Shown piece after piece: positions 56,058 to 64,000 of a stretch of 64,000 nucleotides of DNA. Numbering within the stretch: position 1 is the first letter of the stretch; each line of letters starts with the position of its first letter. The notes under the pieces are model-generated. The model did no database searches. It saw only the letters and a program-made list of their open reading frames with translations, and had not been told where the DNA came from. The translations under genes were made by a program, and so were the position numbers. Location: assembly GCF_032193765.1 (NCBI RefSeq), contig NZ_JAVBIJ010000001.1:1488001-1552000 (forward strand). Direction: 5' to 3'. This DNA is from Rhodoferax potami. Its GTDB lineage: Bacteria; Pseudomonadota; Gammaproteobacteria; Burkholderiales; Burkholderiaceae_C.

Positions 56058-57191
56058 ATGAACAAGATTTGGTGGGTTTGCCTAGGGGCTGTCGTGACAC
56101 TGCACGCGGCGCATGCCGCAACACCGATCACCGCGACGCAGCGTGATCAGGTCATTGAAAAGCTGCCTCTCATCACCAAAAACCGGGCCGCTAGCCAGAC
56201 GGCCACCTCGGCCAACCCTGAGGCTGCAGCATCAGCAGCCCGCGAGCTGATCACGGCCGCGCGCCAGACGGGCGACACCCGCTACTGGGGCCGCGCCCAA
56301 GCCATGCTGACGCCATGGTGGAACAAGCCAGATGCCCCCACCGATCTAATGGTGCTGCAAGCCACTATTCAGCAAGGCCGCCATGAATTCAGCGAAGCCC
56401 GCAGTGTCCTGACGCGAGCGCTCAAACTCAACCCCGCGCAAGCTCAGGGCTGGCTCAATCTGGCGACCCTTGAGCGGCTCGCCGGCAACTATGCACGTGC
56501 GCTGCAGGCTTGCGAGGCAGTGGGCCAGGCTGGACAAGCGCTGTACGCCCAGGCTTGCCAATTGGAAACCCAGTCGCTCCAAGGCAAAACCAACGAGGCG
56601 CGCGCGGGTCTGCAAACGCTGATTTCTGCCGCCGATAACGCATCAACCCGCAGCTGGCTCTTGTCGCTCTTGGCAGAGAGCGAAGAGCGCGCTGGCAAGG
56701 ATGGCGCAGCCCTCAAGGCCTACCAAATCAGCCTGAAACAAGAATCTGACCTGTACACCAGCATCGCACTGTCTGATTTGCTGCTGCGCACCGGAAAACA
56801 CCAAGATGCACTCAAGGTTCTAACAGGCCTGCCTGCAACAGACGCAGTCCTGCTCAGGCAAGCGACTGCGAAAAAGCGGGCGGGTGACCCAACCTGGACA
56901 GAGTTACGGCAAACATTGCGCGAGCGGCAGGCCGAGCTGAAGCGACGCGGTGACAAACTGGAACTTCATGGCCGGGAAGAGGCCTTGGTAGCCCTGTGGC
57001 TGGATGAAGATTTCGCGGGCGCTGTGACGATGGCTGAGCGAAACCTTGACCTGCAAAGAGAGCCGATTGACTGGTGGGTAGCTATCCAGAGTGCACGTGC
57101 CGCCAGCGACCTGCCTGCTCTGGCCCGCTTGCGCGGTGAGATGCAACGCATTGGCATTGTGGATGCGCGCGTCCAGGGAGAAAAATCATGA
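56058..57191 (+). CDS. Secreted tetratricopeptide-repeat protein
   Basis: A 377-aa exported protein with signal peptide (1-20, cleaved after AHA) and TPR-like helical repeats over most of its length (SVLTRALKLNPAQAQGWLNLATLERLAG). No catalytic motif is seen. The ATG at 56058 follows GGGAG; the longer frame from 56031 lacks a ribosome-binding site. It overlaps the HupE-like gene by 4 bases (ATGA), so the two proteins are made together and may interact in the periplasm. Confidence 0.82.
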   Translation: MNKIWWVCLGAVVTLHAAHAATPITATQRDQVIEKLPLITKNRAASQTATSANPEAAASAARELITAARQTGDTRYWGRAQAMLTPWWNKPDAPTDLMVLQATIQQGRHEFSEARSVLTRALKLNPAQAQGWLNLATLERLAGNYARALQACEAVGQAGQALYAQACQLETQSLQGKTNEARAGLQTLISAADNASTRSWLLSLLAESEERAGKDGAALKAYQISLKQESDLYTSIALSDLLLRTGKHQDALKVLTGLPATDAVLLRQATAKKRAGDPTWTELRQTLRERQAELKRRGDKLELHGREEALVALWLDEDFAGAVTMAERNLDLQREPIDWWVAIQSARAASDLPALARLRGEMQRIGIVDARVQGEKS

Positions 57192-58309
57192 AGCACCTGA
57201 TCGCTTTCTTGTGCAGTGCGCTCATCGCCCTACCCGCCTTGGCGCATAAGGGTAGTGATGCCTACCTCGATATGAAGCAGACCGCTGATCAAGTGACACT
57301 GCAACTGGCAGTGGCCATCAAAGACCTGGATGTCGTGTTACCCGTGGACGCCAATGCAGACGGACTCGTCACCTTCGGTGAAGTACAAGATGCCACGCCT
57401 GCGGTGGAAGCTCTCATCCAAAGCAACGCATTGATCCAGGGAGCCAGCGGGGGCTGCCCGCTGCAATGGCGATATGCAGGACTGGAACGTTACAGCGACG
57501 GGGCCTATATCAAGCTTGAAAGCACAGCAAACTGTGCAGCGCTAGAAAGCATCCGCTACACGCTCTTCAAAAACGAAGACGAAAACCACCGCCTGCTCGT
57601 GAGCGGCAAGGTCAACGGGCGTGACCTGCTGACGACCGCCTCCCCCCAGCAAGCCGAGCCCATCATGCTGGTGAGTCGCAATGAAGCGAGCCAAGCGGCA
57701 CCTACCGGCGTAGGTCAGACTGTGCTGAGCTACTTTGGCTTAGGCATGCACCACCTGCTGGAGGGCTACGACCACCTTGCGTTTTTGCTCGCGCTGGTTT
57801 TGCCACTACAGCTTGTTCTGGGCCGCAAAGCTGCCCCAGGGCAGCTGACCGATACCAAACCGTGGTGGGCTTTGCTGTGCACTATCACAGCCTTCACAGT
57901 CGGGCACTCCATCACGCTGGCGTTGGCTAGTTTGGGCATCACGTCCGCATCACCAGAATGGGTGGAGCCCGTTATTGCCGCCTCTATCGGCGTGACTGCA
58001 CTGCTGAACGTGTTTCCGGTAAAAGTGTTCAGCCCATGGCGGCTTGCGTTGGGCTTCGGGCTGATTCATGGCTACGGGTTTGCGGGCCTGCTCACCGAAG
58101 CGGCGGCACCCTCTGCCCTCTTGGGCTGGGCCTTGTTTGGATTCAACCTCGGAGTCGAAGCCGGTCAACTACTAGCCGTGTTGCTGTGGGTTGCTGTGTC
58201 CCAACTATTTGTGCGGCAAGCTTGGTACGGCAGCGTGGTGGTGCGCGGCGGGTCTATCGCACTGTTCGCACTGGCCGCCTACTGGGTCTGGGAACGGGTT
58301 TTCACCTGA
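57188..58309 (+). CDS. HupE/UreJ-type membrane protein with EF-hand-like loop
   Basis: A 373-aa protein with a signal peptide (1-19), a periplasmic domain (20-170) and about six to seven membrane helices (about 175-370). The membrane part carries HupE/UreJ histidine motifs HHLLEGYDHLAFLLAL, GHSITLALA and HGYGFAG, related to nickel/cobalt permeases. The periplasmic part holds DANADGLVTFGE (54-65), with Asp/Asn/Asp at positions 1, 3, 5, Gly 6 and Glu 12 of an EF-hand loop. The transported ion, if any, is unknown. Last gene before a terminator. Confidence 0.85.
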   Translation: MKHLIAFLCSALIALPALAHKGSDAYLDMKQTADQVTLQLAVAIKDLDVVLPVDANADGLVTFGEVQDATPAVEALIQSNALIQGASGGCPLQWRYAGLERYSDGAYIKLESTANCAALESIRYTLFKNEDENHRLLVSGKVNGRDLLTTASPQQAEPIMLVSRNEASQAAPTGVGQTVLSYFGLGMHHLLEGYDHLAFLLALVLPLQLVLGRKAAPGQLTDTKPWWALLCTITAFTVGHSITLALASLGITSASPEWVEPVIAASIGVTALLNVFPVKVFSPWRLALGFGLIHGYGFAGLLTEAAAPSALLGWALFGFNLGVEAGQLLAVLLWVAVSQLFVRQAWYGSVVVRGGSIALFALAAYWVWERVFT

Positions 58310-58314
58310 CCCGC

Positions 58315-58352
58315 AAAAAAGCTGCGCAGCCCTTGTCAGAGCTGCGCAGCTT
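58315..58352 (-). terminator. Intrinsic terminator, mainly for the aspartokinase gene
   Basis: Perfect 12-bp stem AAGCTGCGCAGC / GCTGCGCAGCTT with a 10-base loop. On the minus strand it is followed by six T residues, ending the aspartokinase transcript; on the plus strand the tail TTGCTATT is weaker but may also stop the HupE operon. Confidence 0.88.
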
Positions 58353-58383
58353 GCTATTAAATATATAGCGAATTGAAATGTGA

Positions 58384-59805
58384 TTAAACGCGAGGTACTG
58401 GCGTACCCGAGTTAACACACAGCGCCATGTTGAGCGCGATCACGGCGGTTTTGTAGTCTGCACGCTCAATCACAAACTGCATGTTCACTTGGCGCAGGGT
58501 TTGCGACACGCAGTTCACGTTGACCTGTGCGTCCGCCAATGCCTGGGCTGCCTTGGCCAGCACACCGGGAATGCCGATGTTGGAGCCGATGGTGCAGACG
58601 ATCGCACTGGGCTTCACGGTGACCACCTGGTACAGCTCTTCCAACTCGGCCACGAGTTCAGGGGTGACCTGGTTGTCCCACACCAAGTGAGCAATAGAGT
58701 TGGCGTTGGTGGCTTTCAGGATGTAGCTGATGTCGTGCTTGCAGAACACCTGCATCAAGCTGGCGTCAAAGCCGACCGTGCCCACCATGCTGGGGTCATG
58801 GATCTCAATCAACGTGACCTTGTCCGTGCCGGTCACGATCTCCACGCGGGCTCGCTCACCCACGAAGTCTTTGGTGATCAAAGTACCGGGGTGGTCTGGC
58901 TCAAACGTGTTTTTCAGGCGGATCGGGATACCGGCCAACTCCATGGGCTTGGCCGCCTTGGGGTGGATGGCTTCCATACCCACGTCAGCCAGCTGGTCAG
59001 CCACGTCGTAGTTGGTGGCACCCACCACGATGGCGTTTTCCAGACCCACGAGGTTGGGGTCGGCAGACGACAGGTGGAATTCTTTGTGGATCACCGCTTC
59101 GGCGGGGCGCACTTCCACCGCGATCTTGCTGAAGGTAACCTCAGAGTAGCCGCGGTCGAACTCTCGCATGATGCCTTCGGTGCCCTTGGTGTAACCGGTG
59201 GCCACAATCACGTTGTTGGCCAGGTCCAGGTCTTTGAAGCTGTGAGCGATGCGCTCATCGATGCTCCAGGCTTCGTTGTCGTCGAAACCGGCGAGGTCCA
59301 TCAAGACCGCGTTTACGCCATTGGCCTTGAGGATTTCCACCGAGTTGAACGCGCTGTGCGATTCGCCGATGGAGGCCAGCACTTCGCGGGCAGCCAAAAG
59401 CACATCCTTGCGGCTCAGGTAGCCGCTGGCCAGCACATGGTGCATGGCGCCCAAATACTCGCGCGCCTGGGCAATACGCTGGTCAATAAAGGCATCTGCC
59501 ACCGCTAAAGGCAAGCCAATGTCGGCGTAGGCGGCATTCAGCTTTTTAAGGCTGGCTGCCAAACCGGTCAGTGCGTCCTGGTAGCCCTTGCCCTCAGCGA
59601 ACAGGGCGTAGATGCCGCGCTCGCCGGTTTTCTTGTGCTCCAGCAGCTGGTTAGTCACGCCGGAGTAGGCAGACACCACGTAGATACGGCCGTAAATGCG
59701 TGCGGTGTTGTGCAGCATGATGTGGCGCAGCACATCACCAAAGGCGGTCATCGAGGTGCCGCCGATCTTCTCAACAGAGATCTTCGAGGAATTTACGTCG
59801 TGCAT
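58384..59805 (-). CDS. Aspartate kinase (atypical, ectoine/type III-like)
   Basis: A 473-aa amino-acid kinase with the N-terminal motif KIGGTSM (about 13-19) where the classical beta-subunit type has KYGGTSMG, a Ser/Thr-phosphate region, and two C-terminal ACT domains (VTLIEIHDPSMVGTVGF; SAIVCTIGSNIGIPGVL). It phosphorylates L-aspartate to start the Lys/Met/Thr family. Length and opening resemble the aspartokinase subgroup often found with ectoine genes, although no ect gene is near; a classical lysC may exist elsewhere. ATG at 59805 taken; the frame opens at a TTG seven codons upstream. Confidence 0.85.
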   Translation of the reverse strand: MHDVNSSKISVEKIGGTSMTAFGDVLRHIMLHNTARIYGRIYVVSAYSGVTNQLLEHKKTGERGIYALFAEGKGYQDALTGLAASLKKLNAAYADIGLPLAVADAFIDQRIAQAREYLGAMHHVLASGYLSRKDVLLAAREVLASIGESHSAFNSVEILKANGVNAVLMDLAGFDDNEAWSIDERIAHSFKDLDLANNVIVATGYTKGTEGIMREFDRGYSEVTFSKIAVEVRPAEAVIHKEFHLSSADPNLVGLENAIVVGATNYDVADQLADVGMEAIHPKAAKPMELAGIPIRLKNTFEPDHPGTLITKDFVGERARVEIVTGTDKVTLIEIHDPSMVGTVGFDASLMQVFCKHDISYILKATNANSIAHLVWDNQVTPELVAELEELYQVVTVKPSAIVCTIGSNIGIPGVLAKAAQALADAQVNVNCVSQTLRQVNMQFVIERADYKTAVIALNMALCVNSGTPVPRV

Positions 59806-60024
59806 GGACAAGCTTGGGGTGGGCAAAAGATGAATAAACCCGGCCGGAAATGAATGCCGGTAGTGCCGGTTACGAAAAGCCCTCTATTTTCGCCTACTTT
59901 GCCAGAGGCAGGCTCTCAAGCGCATATTGGGTCCGAGGGAACAAAAGTTTTTCAGCTGACGTGGAGCAAGCGCTGGCCATTCAGCGCATAAAAAACGGAA
60001 ATGGTGCCAGCTAGAAAGAGTTGC

Positions 60025-62733
60025 TCATGACAGCCGTGGATGGCGCATGACCTGCTCCATCGCACTGGCGCTCACCGGGTGGCTGAAATAGAAGCCCTGA
60101 AAACCCTTGCACCCCAGCTCCATCAACAGTGCGCAGTGCGCTTGGGTCTCTACCCCCTCCGCGATCACCTTCAGGCCCAGCGTTTCCGCCAACACAATCA
60201 CCATGCGGGCGATGGCCGCGTCGTTCGGGTCATCCAGCACGTCGCGCACAAAACTCTGGTCGATCTTGATCTGGTCAAAAGGTAACTGCTTGAGATAGGC
60301 CAGCGAAGAGTAGCCCGTGCCGAAATCGTCGAGAGCAAAGCCCAGCCCATGGGCCTTGAGCAGCTTCATTTTGGAAATCACCAAATCAACACCTTCAATC
60401 AGCATGCTTTCGGTCAACTCCAGCTTGAGGCGCTGGGGATTGACGCCCGTTTCTTGCAGGATCCTCAGAACGATGGGCACGAACTCCGGATCCCGAAACT
60501 GCCGGGCGCTGACATTTACAGCCAATTCCAGTGATGCTAGGTCGGGCTGATCGGCCCACAACCTCAGCTGTTCACACGCGCTGCGAATGATCCACTCCCC
60601 CAAGGGCAGAATCAGCCCGCTGCTCTCTGCCACGGGAATAAAGTCAACCGGCGAAATCAACCCACGTTGCGGGTGCTCCCAGCGTGCCAACACCTCCGCG
60701 CCAATGATCAGGCCGCGCTCATCGACCTGAGGTTGGTACAGCAAAAAAAGCTCTGCCCCGCCCATGGCGGACCGCAAGTCCGTCTCCAGCTGCAGGCGGG
60801 CGGAAACAGCGGCTTGCATCATCGGATCAAAAAACCGCACCGTGTTTCGGCCCGCAGACTTAGCCTGATACATGGCCGTATCCGCCCGCTTGAGTGGCTC
60901 TTCAGTGCCTTCAAGCCGGTCCCCGAACAAGGTCACGCCAATGCTGGGCGTGTTGTGAAACTGGATCTCTCCAATCTCGTAACTGCGGTCAAGCTCCAGC
61001 AGAATTTTTCCTGCAATGACCTCGGCTTGCCGGCCGGCCAGCAACGCGTCGTCCGCCAAGTCATCGAGCAAGATGACGAACTCATCGCCCCCCAAACGCG
61101 ACACCGTATCGCCGTCACGGACTGCGGCGACCAGGCGCTCCGCAACCTGCCGCAATAGCTGGTCCCCCTTGTTATGCCCAAAGGTATCGTTCAGTGTTTT
61201 GAAGTTGTCGAGATCAATAAACAGCAACGCCCCCAATCGGTGGTTGCGCTGGGTCGTTACCAGCGCGAGCTCCAGCCGGTTGAGCAACAGTCTGCGATTC
61301 GGCAGACCTGTCAGTGCGTCAAAAAATGCCAAGCTGTGTATCTGGGCCTCGGCCGCCTTGCGCTCCGTAATGTCAGTGACAAAAGCCAATATGCACGGGA
61401 CGCCACTGTGGTCAATGATTTCCCCCGAAATGCTGACCTTGCGGATATCGCCATTCCTGTGCACCCAGCTCGTCTCGTAGTCCACCACACTGCCCCTGGC
61501 CTTCAGCGCGCGCAGCCACTGGAGCCGCATCTCGCTCTCAGGCCAGAAGCCCATCTCCAGCGCGGTCTTGCCCAACAACTCGGCACGGGCCCAACCGAAG
61601 TCACGCTGGTATTTCTCGTTGGCCTCAACGAATCGCCCTTCCGCCAGCGTCGCAATCGAAGCCGCCACCGGACTGGATTGAAATGCAGTCGCGAACTTTT
61701 GCTCAGACTGCCGCAGGTTCAGCTCCACCAATTTACGGGTGTGAATGTCCTGGGTGGTACCGGTCACCCGGAACACGGTACCTTGGTCATCCCGCTCAAA
61801 TCTCGCTTTTTGCAGAACCCAGTGCAGCCCCCGATGCACCCTGACCTGGTGCTCAGCCTCAAAGACAGGCTGAGTCCGTGCCGCGTCACGCCAGAGGGCA
61901 AAGACGGCCTCACGCTCGTCGACCGGTATCAGGTCGAGGAACGAATCACGGCTCAACGTAGCGCCATTCGGTAATCCGAAAATCCGGCAGGCCTCATCAG
62001 ACAGCTGCATCGTGTCGGACTCGACCGTGTACACCCAGCTCCCGACCTGGGCTTGCGCTTGCGCTTGGTGCAACTCCAACTTTGCAAACTCCAAATCACG
62101 ACTTCGCAGAGCGATCCGGATATTGGTCAGATCCAGCTCACGCAATCGGCGCTGATAAGCCAGGACCAGAAAATGCACCAAAACTGCCGCCATCAAAAAC
62201 ACGCAAATCTGCACCAGCGCATGCAACCAAGGGGGGGAGTCGGCGGATTGCGGCAGCCACCCGCCTTTTGTGGCGACAACAGTAAGGATGGTGACACCCG
62301 CCGTCAGGGCCGCGACGATGAGCGCGACCCGGGTACTGACCAGCCAACCCAGCATGAAAATGATCAGCGGAAACACAAACTGAACGGGTGCGGTAATCCC
62401 GCCGCCCACAAACATCATCAAGGCAACGTAAAGCCACATGCCCACACCCAGAGCGGTAACCGTGGTCTGCAATCTCTTCCGCCACAAGAAGAACCATCCC
62501 GCAGCGCCCACTAGCAGGATAGTGCTGGTGCGCAGCGCTGCGCTCAGGCCATGGGGGATGAAGACATAGATTGCCGCAGTAACCAGCACACCACTCAGAA
62601 AGATGGCGACCACTGCGGCTTTGAGAAAAGAAAAAGAAGGCTCCCAAGTAACGGGTCGGTAGACCTCTTCGTCACTCCTGCTGACCGGCGTGAGATGCGG
62701 GGCAATCTTTGGTTCCATCGTTGGCTGCATCAT
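60025..62733 (-). CDS. PAS-GGDEF-EAL cyclic-di-GMP regulatory protein
   Basis: A 902-aa membrane protein with about six N-terminal helices (37-200), two PAS domains (about 228-335 and 345-460), a GGDEF domain with intact GGDEF motif (about 543-548, preceded by RL) and an EAL domain. The EAL signature reads EVL, an accepted variant, and catalytic elements ELTESML, DDFGTGYSS, KID and AEGVET are present, so both cyclase and phosphodiesterase activities are possible. Its signal and partners are unknown. Not in an obvious operon with its neighbours. Confidence 0.93.
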   Translation of the reverse strand: MMQPTMEPKIAPHLTPVSRSDEEVYRPVTWEPSFSFLKAAVVAIFLSGVLVTAAIYVFIPHGLSAALRTSTILLVGAAGWFFLWRKRLQTTVTALGVGMWLYVALMMFVGGGITAPVQFVFPLIIFMLGWLVSTRVALIVAALTAGVTILTVVATKGGWLPQSADSPPWLHALVQICVFLMAAVLVHFLVLAYQRRLRELDLTNIRIALRSRDLEFAKLELHQAQAQAQVGSWVYTVESDTMQLSDEACRIFGLPNGATLSRDSFLDLIPVDEREAVFALWRDAARTQPVFEAEHQVRVHRGLHWVLQKARFERDDQGTVFRVTGTTQDIHTRKLVELNLRQSEQKFATAFQSSPVAASIATLAEGRFVEANEKYQRDFGWARAELLGKTALEMGFWPESEMRLQWLRALKARGSVVDYETSWVHRNGDIRKVSISGEIIDHSGVPCILAFVTDITERKAAEAQIHSLAFFDALTGLPNRRLLLNRLELALVTTQRNHRLGALLFIDLDNFKTLNDTFGHNKGDQLLRQVAERLVAAVRDGDTVSRLGGDEFVILLDDLADDALLAGRQAEVIAGKILLELDRSYEIGEIQFHNTPSIGVTLFGDRLEGTEEPLKRADTAMYQAKSAGRNTVRFFDPMMQAAVSARLQLETDLRSAMGGAELFLLYQPQVDERGLIIGAEVLARWEHPQRGLISPVDFIPVAESSGLILPLGEWIIRSACEQLRLWADQPDLASLELAVNVSARQFRDPEFVPIVLRILQETGVNPQRLKLELTESMLIEGVDLVISKMKLLKAHGLGFALDDFGTGYSSLAYLKQLPFDQIKIDQSFVRDVLDDPNDAAIARMVIVLAETLGLKVIAEGVETQAHCALLMELGCKGFQGFYFSHPVSASAMEQVMRHPRLS

Positions 62734-62797
62734 AGCTGCCGCGGACAGAAGTTGACTGCGTTGGTGCGCCGCCTGATGTCCTTGATCGACCCAAGCA

Positions 62798-63799
62798 CTA
62801 TTGCCGTGCTGCTGGCCCCCACATCCGCTGTCCGATCCAACGCAGCGTAGGACCTACGGGCGGGCGGGCACTGACCTGTGTGGCGGGCGTCTGGCCGACG
62901 GCCTCAGGCAGTCCTAGGTCAAAGCTGAACACATAGTGCGGCTCCTGCCCCATGCGCAGGTCCGTAATCCGCAGCTGTCCGTCAGGCGCGATTGCGCCCT
63001 TCACGAACCCGTGGCTGAACGCCGTCAAACGCGCCACCGGTGCGGAGGCTGCGTGTTCGATCAGCAGTTCGCTGCCCCGCGCATGCGCTTCCCATTGCAC
63101 CGGGGACTGGCCGTCCAGCACCGATACATAAGCTTCATGAAACTTCGGATCAGCCGGATCGTCTGGCAAGGCGACCACCCGCCAGAGCAAGGTTTGCAGG
63201 GGCGCCGGCGTCACCAGCACCCGCTGGGCAGACACACCCTGTTCACTCAAGGATGCGCGCGCACGTTGTTCGATATGCTGTTGCGCCAACACACTCCAGC
63301 CCAGGTAGGCTGTCGACAAGGCCAAGCCCACCATGTTCCACCGAAGCCCGCGCGCCAGATCTCTACAGCGCCAGGCCGCCGCCACCCCAAGGATCAGCGG
63401 CAAGGTGTAAGCCGGATCGATGATGAACACGCTACCTACCCCGAAGGGGTAATTGGAAAACGGCTGCAGCAACTGGGTGCCGTACACCGTCATGGTGTCT
63501 AGCAAGGGATGGGTCACCAACACCAGCCAAAGTGCCAGCCACCAGCGCATAAAGTCGCGCCCCCGCGCCACCAACCAGGCAAACACAGGGGCCGCCAGAG
63601 TCAGAAAGAACAAGGCGTGGCTTTCCGCCCGATGCAGCACCATATTGGAAATGGCATCCCCATGGTCGATGAGGGCATCCAAATCCGGCAAGGTGCCGGC
63701 CACTGCCCCGCACAAAGCGGATTTCCACACCGCGGTGCGCCGGCCCATGACGGCCACACACACCGCTGAACCAAGCGCTATCTGGGTTAAAGAATCCAT
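62798..63799 (-). CDS. YdjM-type membrane-bound metal-dependent hydrolase
   Basis: A 333-aa protein of the DUF457/YdjM family: TLPDLDALIDHGD (D39, D41), HRAESH (about 56-61) and THPLLD (about 96-101) form the conserved metal-site pattern within several membrane helices, followed by a soluble C-terminal domain (about 190-333). In E. coli, YdjM is SOS-induced; enzymatic activity is not established for most members. It lies 65 bases upstream of the PAS-GGDEF-EAL gene on the same strand. Confidence 0.85.
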   Translation of the reverse strand: MDSLTQIALGSAVCVAVMGRRTAVWKSALCGAVAGTLPDLDALIDHGDAISNMVLHRAESHALFFLTLAAPVFAWLVARGRDFMRWWLALWLVLVTHPLLDTMTVYGTQLLQPFSNYPFGVGSVFIIDPAYTLPLILGVAAAWRCRDLARGLRWNMVGLALSTAYLGWSVLAQQHIEQRARASLSEQGVSAQRVLVTPAPLQTLLWRVVALPDDPADPKFHEAYVSVLDGQSPVQWEAHARGSELLIEHAASAPVARLTAFSHGFVKGAIAPDGQLRITDLRMGQEPHYVFSFDLGLPEAVGQTPATQVSARPPVGPTLRWIGQRMWGPAARQ

Positions 63800-63819
63800 T
63801 GCAGAGTTGGCTTTAGCGC

Positions 63820-64000
63820 TTAGACCTGTACCACGATGGGAAAGTCGACACGCAGCCCATCCGCTGAAGCACTGAACTCGCGGGTCAGCGCCGCCCTGTC
63901 TTGCAGATCCAGGCGCTGCCAGAGCCCGTCGCGCGGGTTACCCGGATCGCCCGCCACATAAAGTTGCGTCGTGAGCAGCTCCTTACGATCTAACTTGACT
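63820..64000 (-). CDS. Intradiol ring-cleavage dioxygenase, C-terminal end (cut by window edge)
   Basis: Only the last about 59 codons are inside the window; the gene continues to the right. The visible end reads KELLTTQLYVAGDPGNPRDG and closes VDFPIVVQV, which matches the C-terminus of protocatechuate 3,4-dioxygenase-like (intradiol) enzymes, where TTQLYFAGDP-type sequence is typical. Subfamily and substrate cannot be judged from this piece; several such genes are uncharacterised dioxygenases exported by Tat. Confidence 0.75.
   Translation of the reverse strand, partial: VKLDRKELLTTQLYVAGDPGNPRDGLWQRLDLQDRAALTREFSASADGLRVDFPIVVQV

Noticed and set aside
59806..60024. Gap between the aspartokinase and the GGDEF-EAL gene examined for RNA genes or a riboswitch
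   Set aside because: It has GCCGG direct repeats and a weak TTGAGA box on the minus strand but no convincing promoter pair, tRNA or lysine-riboswitch-like structure.
1..64000. Search for CRISPR arrays, tRNA/rRNA genes, prophage and insertion sequences
   Set aside because: No regularly spaced direct repeats, no cloverleaf, no integrase or transposase reading frame was found. Short or diverged elements could be missed by eye.

Overview
The window is a stretch of betaproteobacterial chromosome, most likely from the Comamonadaceae (Rhodoferax, Polaromonas or Curvibacter type). This rests on protein character, on the gene order ndk-rlmN-pilF-rodZ-ispG-hisS-yfgM-bamB-der-hfq-hflX-hflK-hflC, and on a dispersed palindromic repeat whose core contains GCTGCTAGCGC, a style I associate with that family. 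It is gene-dense. No gap without a gene exceeds about 230 bases, and I see no tRNA, rRNA, CRISPR array, integrase or transposase.

Region 1 (1-15587, minus strand) is housekeeping: a long operon-like series from ndk to a truncated hflC covering nucleotide balance, rRNA/tRNA methylation, pilus and cell-shape proteins, isoprenoid synthesis, histidyl-tRNA charging, outer-membrane assembly, ribosome GTPases, Hfq and the HflKC complex. Behind it lie scpB-rluB and rluD. Region 2 (15589-21111) has bamD, a YoaA/DinG-type helicase coupled to a small DUF465 protein, a PP2C phosphatase, a secreted coiled-coil protein and zapE. Region 3 (21195-29051) holds the 2-oxoglutarate dehydrogenase complex (sucA-sucB-lpd) and prpE.

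Region 4 (29224-46754) is a more variable metabolic zone. It carries an isochorismatase-type hydrolase, an NlpC/P60 peptidase, alkB, a class-3 aldehyde dehydrogenase, a glyoxalase-like protein and an SNF2-family helicase bracketed by inverted copies of the palindromic repeat. It continues with an AT-richer orphan gene, a MarR regulator with a vanA-vanB demethylase pair, a YceI lipoprotein, a puuC-puuB polyamine-catabolism pair, a membrane-bound metallophosphoesterase and an MHS-type transporter.

Region 5 (46980-53849) is one plus-strand respiratory operon: cyoABCD quinol oxidase, a SURF1 assembly factor, and a RegB/RegA redox two-component pair in which the quinone-site motif and the redox cysteine are both preserved. 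Region 6 (54057-58309) is a less understood secreted/membrane cluster: a DUF4331 protein, a tiny lipoprotein, a TPR protein and a HupE/UreJ-type membrane protein carrying an EF-hand-like loop. I consider it the best candidate here for an undescribed system. Region 7 (58384-64000, minus strand) has an aspartokinase, a PAS-GGDEF-EAL protein, a YdjM-type membrane hydrolase and the C-terminal end of an intradiol dioxygenase cut by the window edge.

All calls come from reading the sequence and recalling families; no database search was run.
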